Positions 8,065 to 16,445 of a stretch of 64,000 bases of DNA are shown here, piece by piece (positions within the stretch are counted from its first letter, which is position 1; every line of letters begins with the position of its first letter). This DNA comes from Acidobacteriota bacterium (GTDB taxonomy: Bacteria > Acidobacteriota > Terriglobia > Bryobacterales > Bryobacteraceae). Below the pieces are notes generated by a model. It was not told where the DNA came from. It searched no databases and worked only from the letters and a program-made list of their open reading frames with translations. A program made the position numbers and the translations under genes. The stretch spans positions 534,570 to 598,569 of the forward strand of contig JAFDVZ010000003.1 in the NCBI GenBank assembly GCA_018268715.1, given 5' to 3'.

Positions 8065-9529
8065 TTCCGGCTCCCCCATCGCGCTCGACACCCGTTTCTT
8101 CGGCCACCCGCGCGGATTGGCGACGCTGTTCTTCACCGAAATGTGGGAACGATTCAGCTACTACGGCATGCGCGCGCTTCTGATCCTCTTCATGACCGCG
8201 TCGCCCGCCAATGGAGGATTGGGATTCGACATAGCCAAGGCGGGCATCATCTATGGACTCTACACCGCCAGCGTCTACCTGCTGAGCCTTCCCGGCGGAT
8301 GGTTCGCCGACCGTGTCGTCGGTGCGCGCCGCGCCGTCCTGTACGGCGGCATCTTGATCATTTGCGGCCAATTCTGCCTCGCGGCCACCGGACTCGCGCC
8401 GTTCTACACCGGCCTTCTGCTGATCGTCCTCGGCACTGGCCTTCTGAAGCCCAACGCCAGCACGATCGTCGGATTCATCTATCCACCCGGCGACAATCGC
8501 CGCGACGCCGGCTTCTCGATCTTCTACATGGGCATCAATCTCGGCGCATTTCTCTCGCCGCTGATCTGCGGCTGGGTCGGGCAGAAGGTCAACTGGCATC
8601 TCGGATTTGCGCTCGCGGGCTTTGGAATGATGATCGGAGTGATTCAGTACATGGCGGGGGCGAAGAACCTCGGCGAGGCCGGCCTCCGGCCCGCGTCCCG
8701 TTTCGAATTCACTCGCGGCACGACGTTGGGAATCGCGGCCGTCCTCGGCGCCATCGTCGTGGTCGTCGCGCTGGCGGCGAGCGGAACGTTGTCGCTGACT
8801 GCCCAGGACATCGGAGACGCCTTTGGCCTGGGGCTGCTGATCCTCTCGATCGCGGTGTTCGCGTGGCTCTTACTGGGACGCGGATGGTCTCCCGTGGAAC
8901 GTAAACGGTCGCTCGCGGTCTTCGTCTTCTTCGCGGCCGCGGCGCTGTTCTGGTCGGCCTTTGAACAGGCGGGCAGTTCGCTGAATCTGTTCGCTCAGAA
9001 CAGCACTCGCAACGAAGTCTTTGGATGGGCCTTTCCCGCCAGTTGGCTCCAGTCGTTGAACGCGCTGTTCATCATCTCACTTGCGCCTGTCTTCGCTTGG
9101 ATCTGGTTGGCGCTTGGCAAGCGCGATCCGTCCAGCCCAACGAAGTTCGCCCTCGGGCTTGTATTCGTTGGACTGGGTTTTGCACTGCTCATTCCGGCCG
9201 CCACCATCGCGGCGGCGGGCGGCAAGGTGAGCCCGGTATGGCTGACCATGACATACGTGTGCCACACCATCGGCGAGTTATGTCTAAGTCCCGTGGGACT
9301 CAGCGCAATGACCAAGCTGGCGCCTCCGCGAGTCACCGGACTCATGATGGGAGTCTGGTTCCTGGCCCTCTCGGTGGGTAACTACCTTGGTGGTCGCCTG
9401 GCGTCCCTTTACGCCTCGTTGTCGGTGCCCTCTCTGTTCGGGATTGTGGCCGGGTTCTCCATCGCGGCAGCCGTTGTGATGGCGATTCTCGTCCGTCCGA
9501 CCGTCCGTCTCATGTCGGGAGTGAAATAG
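8048..9529 (+). CDS. POT/PTR2-family proton-dependent oligopeptide transporter, 493 aa
   Basis: The N-terminus carries FFTEMWERFSYYGMRALL, the hallmark first helix of the POT family with the ExxERFxYY proton-coupling motif, and residues about 155-180 carry FSIFYMGINLGAFLSPL, the PTR2 signature. Twelve or more hydrophobic segments span the chain, as expected for this inner-membrane di/tripeptide-proton symporter. Length fits bacterial members (about 450-510). The start lies within the ABC ATPase gene; GGAG lies 12 bases upstream. The stop is directly followed by an M24 peptidase gene, suggesting import of small peptides coupled with their hydrolysis inside the cell. Confidence 0.92.
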   Translation: MPTTADSGSPIALDTRFFGHPRGLATLFFTEMWERFSYYGMRALLILFMTASPANGGLGFDIAKAGIIYGLYTASVYLLSLPGGWFADRVVGARRAVLYGGILIICGQFCLAATGLAPFYTGLLLIVLGTGLLKPNASTIVGFIYPPGDNRRDAGFSIFYMGINLGAFLSPLICGWVGQKVNWHLGFALAGFGMMIGVIQYMAGAKNLGEAGLRPASRFEFTRGTTLGIAAVLGAIVVVVALAASGTLSLTAQDIGDAFGLGLLILSIAVFAWLLLGRGWSPVERKRSLAVFVFFAAAALFWSAFEQAGSSLNLFAQNSTRNEVFGWAFPASWLQSLNALFIISLAPVFAWIWLALGKRDPSSPTKFALGLVFVGLGFALLIPAATIAAAGGKVSPVWLTMTYVCHTIGELCLSPVGLSAMTKLAPPRVTGLMMGVWFLALSVGNYLGGRLASLYASLSVPSLFGIVAGFSIAAAVVMAILVRPTVRLMSGVK

Positions 9530-10699
9530 ATGAAACTGGAAGCAATTCAACAGGCCATTCGGGACGCTGGCGTCGATGGGTGGCTTTTCTTCGATCACCA
9601 CGTCCGCGATCCGCTGGCCTATCGAATCCTCCAGTTGCCCGTGCCGCCATTGGTCTCACGGCGCTGGTATTATTTCATACCCGCCACGGGCGAGCCGCGC
9701 AAACTCGCACACCGCATCGAGGCCTATCATCTCGACCCTCTACCCGGCGCTAAGGCGCTTTACTCCAGTTGGAGCGAGCAGAAGACCGGGGTGGCCGCAT
9801 TGCTCGCCGGCGCAGGTCGCATCGCCATGCAATACTCACCGGAGTGCGCTGTCCCGTATGTGGCCATGGTCGACGCCGGCACCATCGAGTTAGTACGTTC
9901 GAGCGGCGTCGAAATCGTCACATCGGCCGACATGGTGCAGCGGTTTGAAGCCTGCTGGACTCAGGAACAGCTAGACTCCCACATCGAAGCGGGCAAGCTT
10001 GTCGATGAAATTCGACGCGACGCATTTCGTCTAATTGGCGACCGAATCCGCGGCAATTCGCCAGTCACGGAGTGGGAAGTTCAGCGATTCATCGCCGACC
10101 GGTTCGCGGCGGCAGGATTGTTCACCGACCACGGTCCCAACGTATCCGTGAACGGTAACGCATCCAACCCTCATTACGAGCCGCAGCCGGGCGCCTGTTC
10201 GCAGATCGTCGCTGGAGACAAGGTCCTGATCGATCTTTGGGCGAAATTCAACCGCCAAAACGCCGTTTATTACGACGTCACATGGATGGGTTTCTGCGGC
10301 CAGGCGCCTCCATCGGCGTTTCAAGACGTGTTCGAAATCGTGCGGGATGCGCGCGACGCCGCTGTCCGTTGCGTCCAGGCTGCCGTATCCGCCGGACGTC
10401 CGCTCCACGGTTTCGAGGTCGACGACGCGGCCCGGGCTCACATCCGCGAGCGAGGCTACGGTGACTACTTCTTCCACCGGACGGGTCACTCGATCGGGAC
10501 CGAAGTGCACGGCTCCGGCGCAAATATGGACAACCTGGAGACTCATGACGAGCGAAGCGTGATCCCGTGGACTTGTTTCTCCGTCGAGCCGGGGATTTAC
10601 CTTGCAGATTTTGGCGTCCGGTCGGAGGTGAATGTCTTTGTGGGCGAACATGAGGCGATCGTGACCGGTGAAATCCAGCGCGATCTCGTTCTGATTTAA
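9530..10699 (+). CDS. M24-family metallopeptidase (Xaa-Pro aminopeptidase-like), 389 aa
   Basis: The C-terminal pita-bread domain has the two-metal ligands in order: Asp in KVLIDLWAK (about 233), Asp in YYDVTWMGF (about 249), His in HRTGHSIGTEVHG (about 319), Glu in SVEPGIY (about 353) and Glu in RSEVNVFV (about 366). The N-terminal 170 residues form a creatinase-like domain. Such enzymes release the N-terminal residue from peptides with Pro at position 2. The ATG follows the transporter stop with no gap, so the two are probably co-translated and act in peptide use. Exact substrate (Xaa-Pro or another dipeptide) cannot be told from sequence. Confidence 0.9.
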   Translation: MKLEAIQQAIRDAGVDGWLFFDHHVRDPLAYRILQLPVPPLVSRRWYYFIPATGEPRKLAHRIEAYHLDPLPGAKALYSSWSEQKTGVAALLAGAGRIAMQYSPECAVPYVAMVDAGTIELVRSSGVEIVTSADMVQRFEACWTQEQLDSHIEAGKLVDEIRRDAFRLIGDRIRGNSPVTEWEVQRFIADRFAAAGLFTDHGPNVSVNGNASNPHYEPQPGACSQIVAGDKVLIDLWAKFNRQNAVYYDVTWMGFCGQAPPSAFQDVFEIVRDARDAAVRCVQAAVSAGRPLHGFEVDDAARAHIRERGYGDYFFHRTGHSIGTEVHGSGANMDNLETHDERSVIPWTCFSVEPGIYLADFGVRSEVNVFVGEHEAIVTGEIQRDLVLI

Positions 10700-10713
10700 C
10701 AGACCCGTTCTTC

Positions 10714-11223
10714 ATGATGCGCCTCATCCACTTACTGTCCTGCGGCGGCACGATTGAGAAGGTCTACTCAGAACGGACCGGCGCGGTCGAGAACGTCGAG
10801 GATAAGATCGTCCGCTACCTCGACCGCCTCCGGCTGCCGGACACCGACGTTGAAACGACGCGTTTGATGAACAAGGACAGCCTGGACATGACGGAAGCGG
10901 ATCGCCAGGTTGTTGTCAACGCCGTCGCGGCAAAGTTAGCCGAGAGACTCGCGCCCGTGGTGGTGACTCACGGCACCGACACGATGGTCGAAACCGGCCT
11001 ACGCCTCCAGCAGGCGTTCCCCAATCTTCAGGCGCCGATCATACTGACCGGCGCCATGACGCCGCTGGGCTTCGAAAACAGTGACGGCCTTCAGAACCTG
11101 ACCGAGAGCCTATTCGCCGCTCGGCGGCTGCCCGCTGGAGTGTGGCTGGTGATGCACAACCAGGTTTTCCCCATCAGCAAAGTGCGCAAGGACCGGGCCC
11201 TGGCGCGATTCGTCGCGTTATAG
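10714..11223 (+). CDS. Small asparaginase-domain protein, 169 aa
   Basis: It has the two catalytic-triad motifs of the asparaginase N-terminal domain: SCGGTIEK near residues 9-16 (first Thr) and VVTHGTDTMVETG near 87-98 (Thr-Asp), and also LTGAMTP. Full asparaginases are about 320-350 residues; the C-terminal domain is absent here. There is no sign of a broken 3' part in the next bases, which belong to the convergent glutaminase gene, and the end is clean. Stand-alone domains of about 165 residues are known in this family, so it may be a functional short form rather than a truncated gene. It follows the peptidase by 14 bp and may share its transcript. Confidence 0.75.
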   Translation: MMRLIHLLSCGGTIEKVYSERTGAVENVEDKIVRYLDRLRLPDTDVETTRLMNKDSLDMTEADRQVVVNAVAAKLAERLAPVVVTHGTDTMVETGLRLQQAFPNLQAPIILTGAMTPLGFENSDGLQNLTESLFAARRLPAGVWLVMHNQVFPISKVRKDRALARFVAL

Positions 11224-11229
11224 AGGCTC

Positions 11230-13284
11230 TCAGCGTTCCGCCCAGTACTTCCAAGTCGTCGGATCGCTCAACATCTTGATGAACAGCCCGCCGACCACGG
11301 ACCGAGCCTGAAAACCGCGCTGTTTCGCGTCGTTTGTCCAATACCAGTCTGTCAGCGGGACTCGCGTCGGCGACTCATTGGCGAACCGGTAGGCCGGTCC
11401 GACGAAGGCGTCGAAATCGGCTCGTGACTCGGTCAGCGTGGCGGTCCACAGAATCCAGTCCAGTTTCGTGTACTTCTCCCGATTGTCCAGCGGAAGGCCG
11501 AACCGCTCCTGCATTGTCTTGTAGAAGGCGATTTCCTTGCGCGCCACATCGGGCGGGAACAGGTTCAGCCCCAGCAGGCGGTCCCAAACCAGGTTATATT
11601 TCTGACTCCAGGTTCCCGGCTTGTCGAAGGCCAACCGGTAGTGGTTACCATCTGCGGATAGCTCCAGAACCTTGCGAGCGAACTCTTCGGCTGTCTTTCG
11701 ATACGCCGCACTTTCGGACTTCCGGCCGGTGAGATCGCACAATTTGGCGTACGCGCCAAGCGCCTCGATGGCCTTAATGGACAGGTTTGTGTTGTGCGCC
11801 AGGTGACCAGCAAAGTCGTCCGTCGAGAGCTGGTTCTCCGGATCCAGACCTTTGTCCTTCAGGTATTCGGCCCACTTAGTGAAGATCGGCCAATAAGTCT
11901 CGGCAAACCGCGTGTTACCCTGCGCCTTTGAGAGCGCAAGGGCGAGAATCAGCATGTTGCCGCTTTCTTCCACCGGCATCTGGTTGACTTCGTTCAGTTC
12001 GCCGCCGCCGTACATCTGCCCGTTGGCGTGCGGCCAGGTTCCGAGATCGTGGGGCGCGAACGGGAACTTCCAACGCCCCATCCGCGAGTAATCCATCAGC
12101 GGCCGCATCTGCGCCTCCAGCAGCGCCGGATTGAACAACAGGAAGAACGGTGCGCTGGGGTAGAACACATCCACCGTCCCGATGCAGCCGTTGCTGAAGT
12201 TCTCCTTGGGGAAGTACAGGGGCGTGCCATCCGCGTCCGCCACCAGTTTGTGAGCCGCCAACGTCTGCCGGTAGGCGAGCGAAGCCAACCGCGCGTACTC
12301 TTCGCCCCCCATGCGACGTAGCGCCGACATCAGTTCGTCGTCGAAGGCTTTGCTGCGTGCCGCAAGGTCCGCGTACTGGACCTGGCCAAGCGTCAACATC
12401 TCGGCCGCCCCGGCTCCGTTGCGACGCCACCAGGGCCGCACCTTGCGCTGGAAGTACTCAAGCGAGTACAAATCGTCGTACGCGATCATCTGATACCGGG
12501 AAACCGGAACAGAGCCAACCCGGAACTGAGTCGCAATCGCCAGCACGGGCGTTCCACCTCGGCGCGCCACGGGTTGATCCTTCAAGTTATCGCTCTGGGG
12601 AAGGCGACCGTTGGACCGAAACGCCTCCATCGCGTCGGGGCGAGCCACGGCCGCATCGCTAACTCCGTCCGACTTATCGGGCGATAAGTATAAATAACCC
12701 CAGTCGATCCGAAGGTCATCGCCGACCTTCTCCAGCACCGGCTGTTGGCGCGACCCGATCCGCAGCACGTCCTGACCATTCAGCCGGAACCGCGACCAGG
12801 CGGTCAACTGGTCCGGCGTATTGACGGCTAACTCCGACGATGCGTCGAGATAAGTCCGGACATCGTGTTCGCGGCCGTCCGAAGCCGACACATCCCACAC
12901 GATGTAGGTCAGCGGGCGCGACTGGACGTCCAGATCCTTGGGCAGTGCGGGAGTGAGAAAGGTCAACTGCAGCCGGATGCCCGCCCCTGCGAACTGATAG
13001 ATCGTGCGAGTGGGCAGCACTTCAACGGATGTCTGCGGCAGCGGATTGACGTTCCTCGGCTCCCGGCCCATCACGCGGTAGGTCGTTCCGTCAATCTGAA
13101 TCAACCCGATCAACGTGTTCGGTTTACCAGTCCAATGGCGGGTGTCGTCGTCGTAAAGACGGTCCGCCATCGACCACACGCTGAAGTAGGGATCGTGGGC
13201 GATCAGAGGTACGGCGGGCGGGCGGAACTGCGCCGTTTGAGCCGCCGCCGAGAGCGCGGCCGCCAGGATGAATGCGAATCTCAT
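11230..13284 (-). CDS. Secreted glutaminase, GtaA-like (DUF4964/5127/4965/1793), 684 aa
   Basis: I take the ATG at 13284 because it opens a clear signal peptide (MRFAFILAAALSAAAQ); the frame upstream to 13854 is Arg/Pro-rich noise that overlaps the next gene. The domains follow the usual GtaA order: N-terminal RPPAVPLIAHDPYFSVWS (about 21-40), a beta-sandwich to about 330, then an alpha/alpha toroid with NGCIGTVDVFYPSAPFF near 375-395, PFAPHDLGTWPHANGQ near 420-440 and SRADFDAFVGPAYRF near 635-650. The family includes fungal secreted glutaminase, which hydrolyses L-glutamine outside the cell. It converges on the asparaginase-domain gene with a 6-bp gap. Confidence 0.88.
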   Translation of the reverse strand: MRFAFILAAALSAAAQTAQFRPPAVPLIAHDPYFSVWSMADRLYDDDTRHWTGKPNTLIGLIQIDGTTYRVMGREPRNVNPLPQTSVEVLPTRTIYQFAGAGIRLQLTFLTPALPKDLDVQSRPLTYIVWDVSASDGREHDVRTYLDASSELAVNTPDQLTAWSRFRLNGQDVLRIGSRQQPVLEKVGDDLRIDWGYLYLSPDKSDGVSDAAVARPDAMEAFRSNGRLPQSDNLKDQPVARRGGTPVLAIATQFRVGSVPVSRYQMIAYDDLYSLEYFQRKVRPWWRRNGAGAAEMLTLGQVQYADLAARSKAFDDELMSALRRMGGEEYARLASLAYRQTLAAHKLVADADGTPLYFPKENFSNGCIGTVDVFYPSAPFFLLFNPALLEAQMRPLMDYSRMGRWKFPFAPHDLGTWPHANGQMYGGGELNEVNQMPVEESGNMLILALALSKAQGNTRFAETYWPIFTKWAEYLKDKGLDPENQLSTDDFAGHLAHNTNLSIKAIEALGAYAKLCDLTGRKSESAAYRKTAEEFARKVLELSADGNHYRLAFDKPGTWSQKYNLVWDRLLGLNLFPPDVARKEIAFYKTMQERFGLPLDNREKYTKLDWILWTATLTESRADFDAFVGPAYRFANESPTRVPLTDWYWTNDAKQRGFQARSVVGGLFIKMLSDPTTWKYWAER

Positions 13285-13343
13285 ATTCGAATACCGGACC
13301 ACCATTTCATCACACACGGGCTTGATGTATCGTGGTGCTAACG

Positions 13344-14558
13344 ATGACCCACCGGGAGCGCATCCTCTCCACGTTGAACCACCGCGAACCCGATCGCGTC
13401 GCCGTCGACCTCGGCGCCTATCGCTCCTCGGGAATCTCTTCGGTAGCCTATCCGAAGCTCCGCGCGGCGTTGGGGCTCGAAGCGCGCCCGATCTACGTCT
13501 ACGACCCGATCCAGCAACTGGCGATCGTCGACGACGACGTGCTCGACTGGGCCGGCGCCGACGCGGTCGAGATGGGGCGCGGATTCTGCCTCGACGAGAA
13601 GTGGTGGGGCGATTGGACGCTGCCGGACGGAACTCCCTGCAAGATGCCCATTTGGGCGATTCCCGAGCGCGTGGGCGGCGAGTGGGTGTACCGCGCGCCG
13701 AAGGGTCACGTGATGGCGCGCATGCCCGATGGGTCGCTGCACTTCGACCAGACGTGGTGGCCGTTCCTCGACGGCGAGGAGGATCTGGGGCGGATCGCGG
13801 AACTGTATCCAGAGCACATGTGGACGGGCATTGCGTCGCCGCCAGGCCCGTCAATTGGGGGTTTCGACGAGTTGGAGGCCGGCGCCAGGGCTCTCAGATC
13901 GCGCACAAACCGTGCAATTGTGGCTCTTTTTGGCGGAAATTTGCTCGAAATGGGGCAGTTTTACTACCGTATGGACAACTTTTTGATGATGCTGGCGGGC
14001 GAACCGCGGCGCGTCCACCGGTTCCTGGACGCCCTGCTCGAAGTCCACCTGGCGAATCTCGAGAAGTTCCTGGCCGCGGTGGGGCCGCACATCGACGTGA
14101 TCAACTTCGGCGACGATCTGGGGGCGCAGAACTGTCCGCAGATCTCGCCGAAGATGTACCGCGAGTTCTTCAAGCCCCGGCACTCCGCCATGTGGCGGCG
14201 CGCCAAGCAACTGGCCGACGTGAAGGTGATGCTGCACTGCTGCGGCGCGGTCCGGCCGCTGATTCCGGACCTCATCGACGCGGGGCTCGAGGTGATCAAC
14301 CCCGTGCAGATCAGTTGCCGGGGCATGGAGGCGGACGGCCTGAAGCGCGACTTCGGCAAGGACCTGGTCTTCTGGGGCGGCGGTTGCGACACCCAGCGAA
14401 TTCTGCCCATGGGGACGCCCGATGAGGTGCGCCGGCACGTCCGGGAACAGGTCCGCATCATGGCGCCGGGCGGCGGCTTCGTGTTCCAGCAGGTGCACAA
14501 CATCCTGGGCAACGTGCCGCCGGAAAACATCATCGCGATGTATGAGGCCGCCCGTTAG
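13344..14558 (+). CDS. Uroporphyrinogen decarboxylase-family protein (URO-D-like, likely methyltransferase type), 404 aa
   Basis: The N-terminus MTHRERILSTLNHREPDRV is typical of the URO-D superfamily members related to corrinoid methyltransferases (MtaA/CmuA) rather than of true HemE. Other family features are HIDVINFGDDLGAQ (about 247-260), FFKPRH and LHCCGAVRPLIPDLID (about 296-311), where the His-x-Cys resembles the zinc-binding HxC of methyltransferases, and GGGFVFQQVHNI near the end. The reaction is not predictable here; no corrinoid protein gene is beside it. GTG at 13332 is an alternative start. It is divergent from the glutaminase gene and its stop overlaps the convergent methyltransferase stop. 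Confidence 0.8.
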   Translation: MTHRERILSTLNHREPDRVAVDLGAYRSSGISSVAYPKLRAALGLEARPIYVYDPIQQLAIVDDDVLDWAGADAVEMGRGFCLDEKWWGDWTLPDGTPCKMPIWAIPERVGGEWVYRAPKGHVMARMPDGSLHFDQTWWPFLDGEEDLGRIAELYPEHMWTGIASPPGPSIGGFDELEAGARALRSRTNRAIVALFGGNLLEMGQFYYRMDNFLMMLAGEPRRVHRFLDALLEVHLANLEKFLAAVGPHIDVINFGDDLGAQNCPQISPKMYREFFKPRHSAMWRRAKQLADVKVMLHCCGAVRPLIPDLIDAGLEVINPVQISCRGMEADGLKRDFGKDLVFWGGGCDTQRILPMGTPDEVRRHVREQVRIMAPGGGFVFQQVHNILGNVPPENIIAMYEAAR

Positions 14559-16036
14559 AGCTTACGGCCGAAGATGGCGTAATCCATTCCGCCGAAGAAC
14601 GCCGACCGGACCGACTCCGGAAGATCGGACACGGCCGGAATCGTCTCCGCGGCGGGATTCAGCCGGATGATTTCGATGCCGCCCAGGCCCGCCTCCTCCA
14701 GATAGAACGCCATCAACATGGGGGGCACGGGACGCACGTGCGTCGGGTCGAGGTAGAAGTGCGTGGCCAGGATGGCCAGGCATTCCGGATTCGGCGTTTC
14801 GAACGCCATCAGTGCGCCCGGCCGCAGTTTGGCCGCGGCCAACCGCACCAGTTCCGGAACGCGCGCCGCGGGCAGATGCTCGATCACCTGCGAACAGTAC
14901 ACGCCGCCGAGCGAGCCGTCCGCTTGTCCGCCGAGGCATTCGAACATGTCGGCCGTTTCGGCGTCGAGCCCCTTCTCACGACAGATGGCGACGTTCTCCG
15001 CGTTCAGATCGACGCCACGCACGCCGATTCCGGCCGCCTTCGCCGCCTCCAGAAACTCTCCGCGGCCGCAGCCCAGGTCGAGCACATCCGCGGTCCCGGC
15101 GAAGCGATCGAGATAGAGCGCCTGGCCCCGGCGAACGTGCTCCTCCGGGCCCCGAAACTTGTCCGCGAACTTCAGCCAATCGATGGCCGGCGCGGCCTCC
15201 CGCGCGGGCCCGGAGGCGCCGGCGGGGACGGTCTGCGTAAGTCCGCGCTGGCGCACCACGCGCAGCTCGGCCTGAATCACCTGCTCGTACTCGGCGCGAA
15301 TTCGCGCCAGATCGGCCCACAGGCGGTCCTGAATCTCGCGCACGGCCTTCTGGAGCGCGAGGTCATAGTTGGCGTGCTGATCGCGCAGGGACTTGCGGAA
15401 TTCGGCCTCGGTCAGCGTGGAACGGTGCTGGAAGGCTGCGTTCAGCTCAGAGATGGTCCGCAACATGTACACCTCGGCGCGATTCAGCTTCTCCTCCCAG
15501 CCCACACGCCACTGCGCCCAGTGCGCGCGAACGTCCTTCAACTCGGCGGCCTCCCGAGAAAGCGTCTGCGCCTGCTCGTCGCGCCACGCAGCGACGCGCT
15601 GTCCTTCAGTGATCAATTCGCTTCGCAGCCCGGCGATTTCGCCGCGCACTTCCGAAATGCGCGCGTGGAAATGGCCGGCCATCTGCGACATGGCCCGCGT
15701 GTGCTGCTCGAGCGCGTCCAGCGTGGCCTGAATGGAGGCGATGACGCCGCGATTGAACTCCACCTGCTCGCGGATGTGCCAGTCGAGCGCGCGGGCCACC
15801 GTCTTCTTGACGGTCTGCGCGATGGCATTGAGCAGTCCGCCGCGCCGCGGATTCACGGTTCCGATGGCGGCCACCTTCGCTTCGGCGGCGTCACGCGCAT
15901 GCACCAGCGGCATGAGGTCCGGTATCGGGATGTCGCCGACGCCGAACACGCCCCGCGGATGACGGCTCCGAACGCGATCCTGCACCGCGCGGATGGCTTC
16001 GGTCAGCTCTTCGGTTCTGATCTCGTCAGCGTCCAC
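14555..16036 (-). CDS. Coiled-coil protein with C-terminal SAM-dependent methyltransferase domain, 493 aa
   Basis: Residues about 85-265 are strongly helical and charged, a likely coiled coil. A class I methyltransferase domain follows (about 285-493): motif I VLDLGCGRGEFLEAA at 318-332, acidic residue in VRGVDLNAEN, and post-I YCSQVIEHLPA, then FYLDPTHVRPVPP. This set-up resembles methyltransferases that act on glycans or chain ends in O-antigen clusters, but the target is not known. It starts 11 bp inside the end of queF, so translation is probably coupled with queF and the TIGR00300 gene. The stop overlaps that of the convergent URO-D-like gene. Confidence 0.85.
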   Translation of the reverse strand: MDADEIRTEELTEAIRAVQDRVRSRHPRGVFGVGDIPIPDLMPLVHARDAAEAKVAAIGTVNPRRGGLLNAIAQTVKKTVARALDWHIREQVEFNRGVIASIQATLDALEQHTRAMSQMAGHFHARISEVRGEIAGLRSELITEGQRVAAWRDEQAQTLSREAAELKDVRAHWAQWRVGWEEKLNRAEVYMLRTISELNAAFQHRSTLTEAEFRKSLRDQHANYDLALQKAVREIQDRLWADLARIRAEYEQVIQAELRVVRQRGLTQTVPAGASGPAREAAPAIDWLKFADKFRGPEEHVRRGQALYLDRFAGTADVLDLGCGRGEFLEAAKAAGIGVRGVDLNAENVAICREKGLDAETADMFECLGGQADGSLGGVYCSQVIEHLPAARVPELVRLAAAKLRPGALMAFETPNPECLAILATHFYLDPTHVRPVPPMLMAFYLEEAGLGGIEIIRLNPAAETIPAVSDLPESVRSAFFGGMDYAIFGRKL

Positions 16037-16445
16037 GTTTCTTCTTCGACCCGGTAGCCCGCTCGTATTCCGCTGTCACCACCGTGGTGAGCCCGCCGCG
16101 AGGGGCGAATTCGCCGGTCACCGTAGCGCGAATCGGTTTCGATGCGCGCACCACGTCGTCGAGCATCCGGTTCACCACGTTCTCCTGAAAGATGCCCAGG
16201 TTGCGATAGGCGAGCGTATACATTTTGAGCGACTTCAGTTCCAAACATAACTCGTCAGGAACGTATCGGAGCACCACGTTGCCCGTGTCCGGCAGGCCGG
16301 TCTTCGGACACACCGAGGTGAACTCCGGAATGCCGATCTCGATCTCGTACTCGCGCCCCACAAACTGGTTGGGCCACGTCTCAATCCCGGGCAGCTCGGC
16401 TTGGACCCCCGCTTCGGCGTGCTCATCGGTGTACTGGCGTTTCAA
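16026..16445 (-). CDS. queF: NADPH-dependent 7-cyano-7-deazaguanine reductase QueF, about 139 aa
   Basis: The protein holds the short (type I) QueF core: the catalytic Cys in FTSVCPKTGLPDTG, the substrate Glu in the LELKSLKMY motif, and FQENVVNRMLDDVV. QueF reduces preQ0 to preQ1 in queuosine biosynthesis. Several starts are possible in the open frame. I choose TTG at 16445 because it overlaps the TGA of the upstream gene (TTGA) and has GGAG 8 bases before it; GTG at 16466 would add 7 residues and lacks a ribosome site. It overlaps the methyltransferase gene downstream by 11 bp. No other queuosine gene is next to it. Confidence 0.9.
   Translation of the reverse strand: MKRQYTDEHAEAGVQAELPGIETWPNQFVGREYEIEIGIPEFTSVCPKTGLPDTGNVVLRYVPDELCLELKSLKMYTLAYRNLGIFQENVVNRMLDDVVRASKPIRATVTGEFAPRGGLTTVVTAEYERATGSKKKRGR

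Noticed and set aside
13285-13854. N-terminal extension of the glutaminase gene to 13854
   Set aside because: The added part is antisense to the URO-D-like gene, Arg/Pro-rich, and would put the signal peptide inside the protein.
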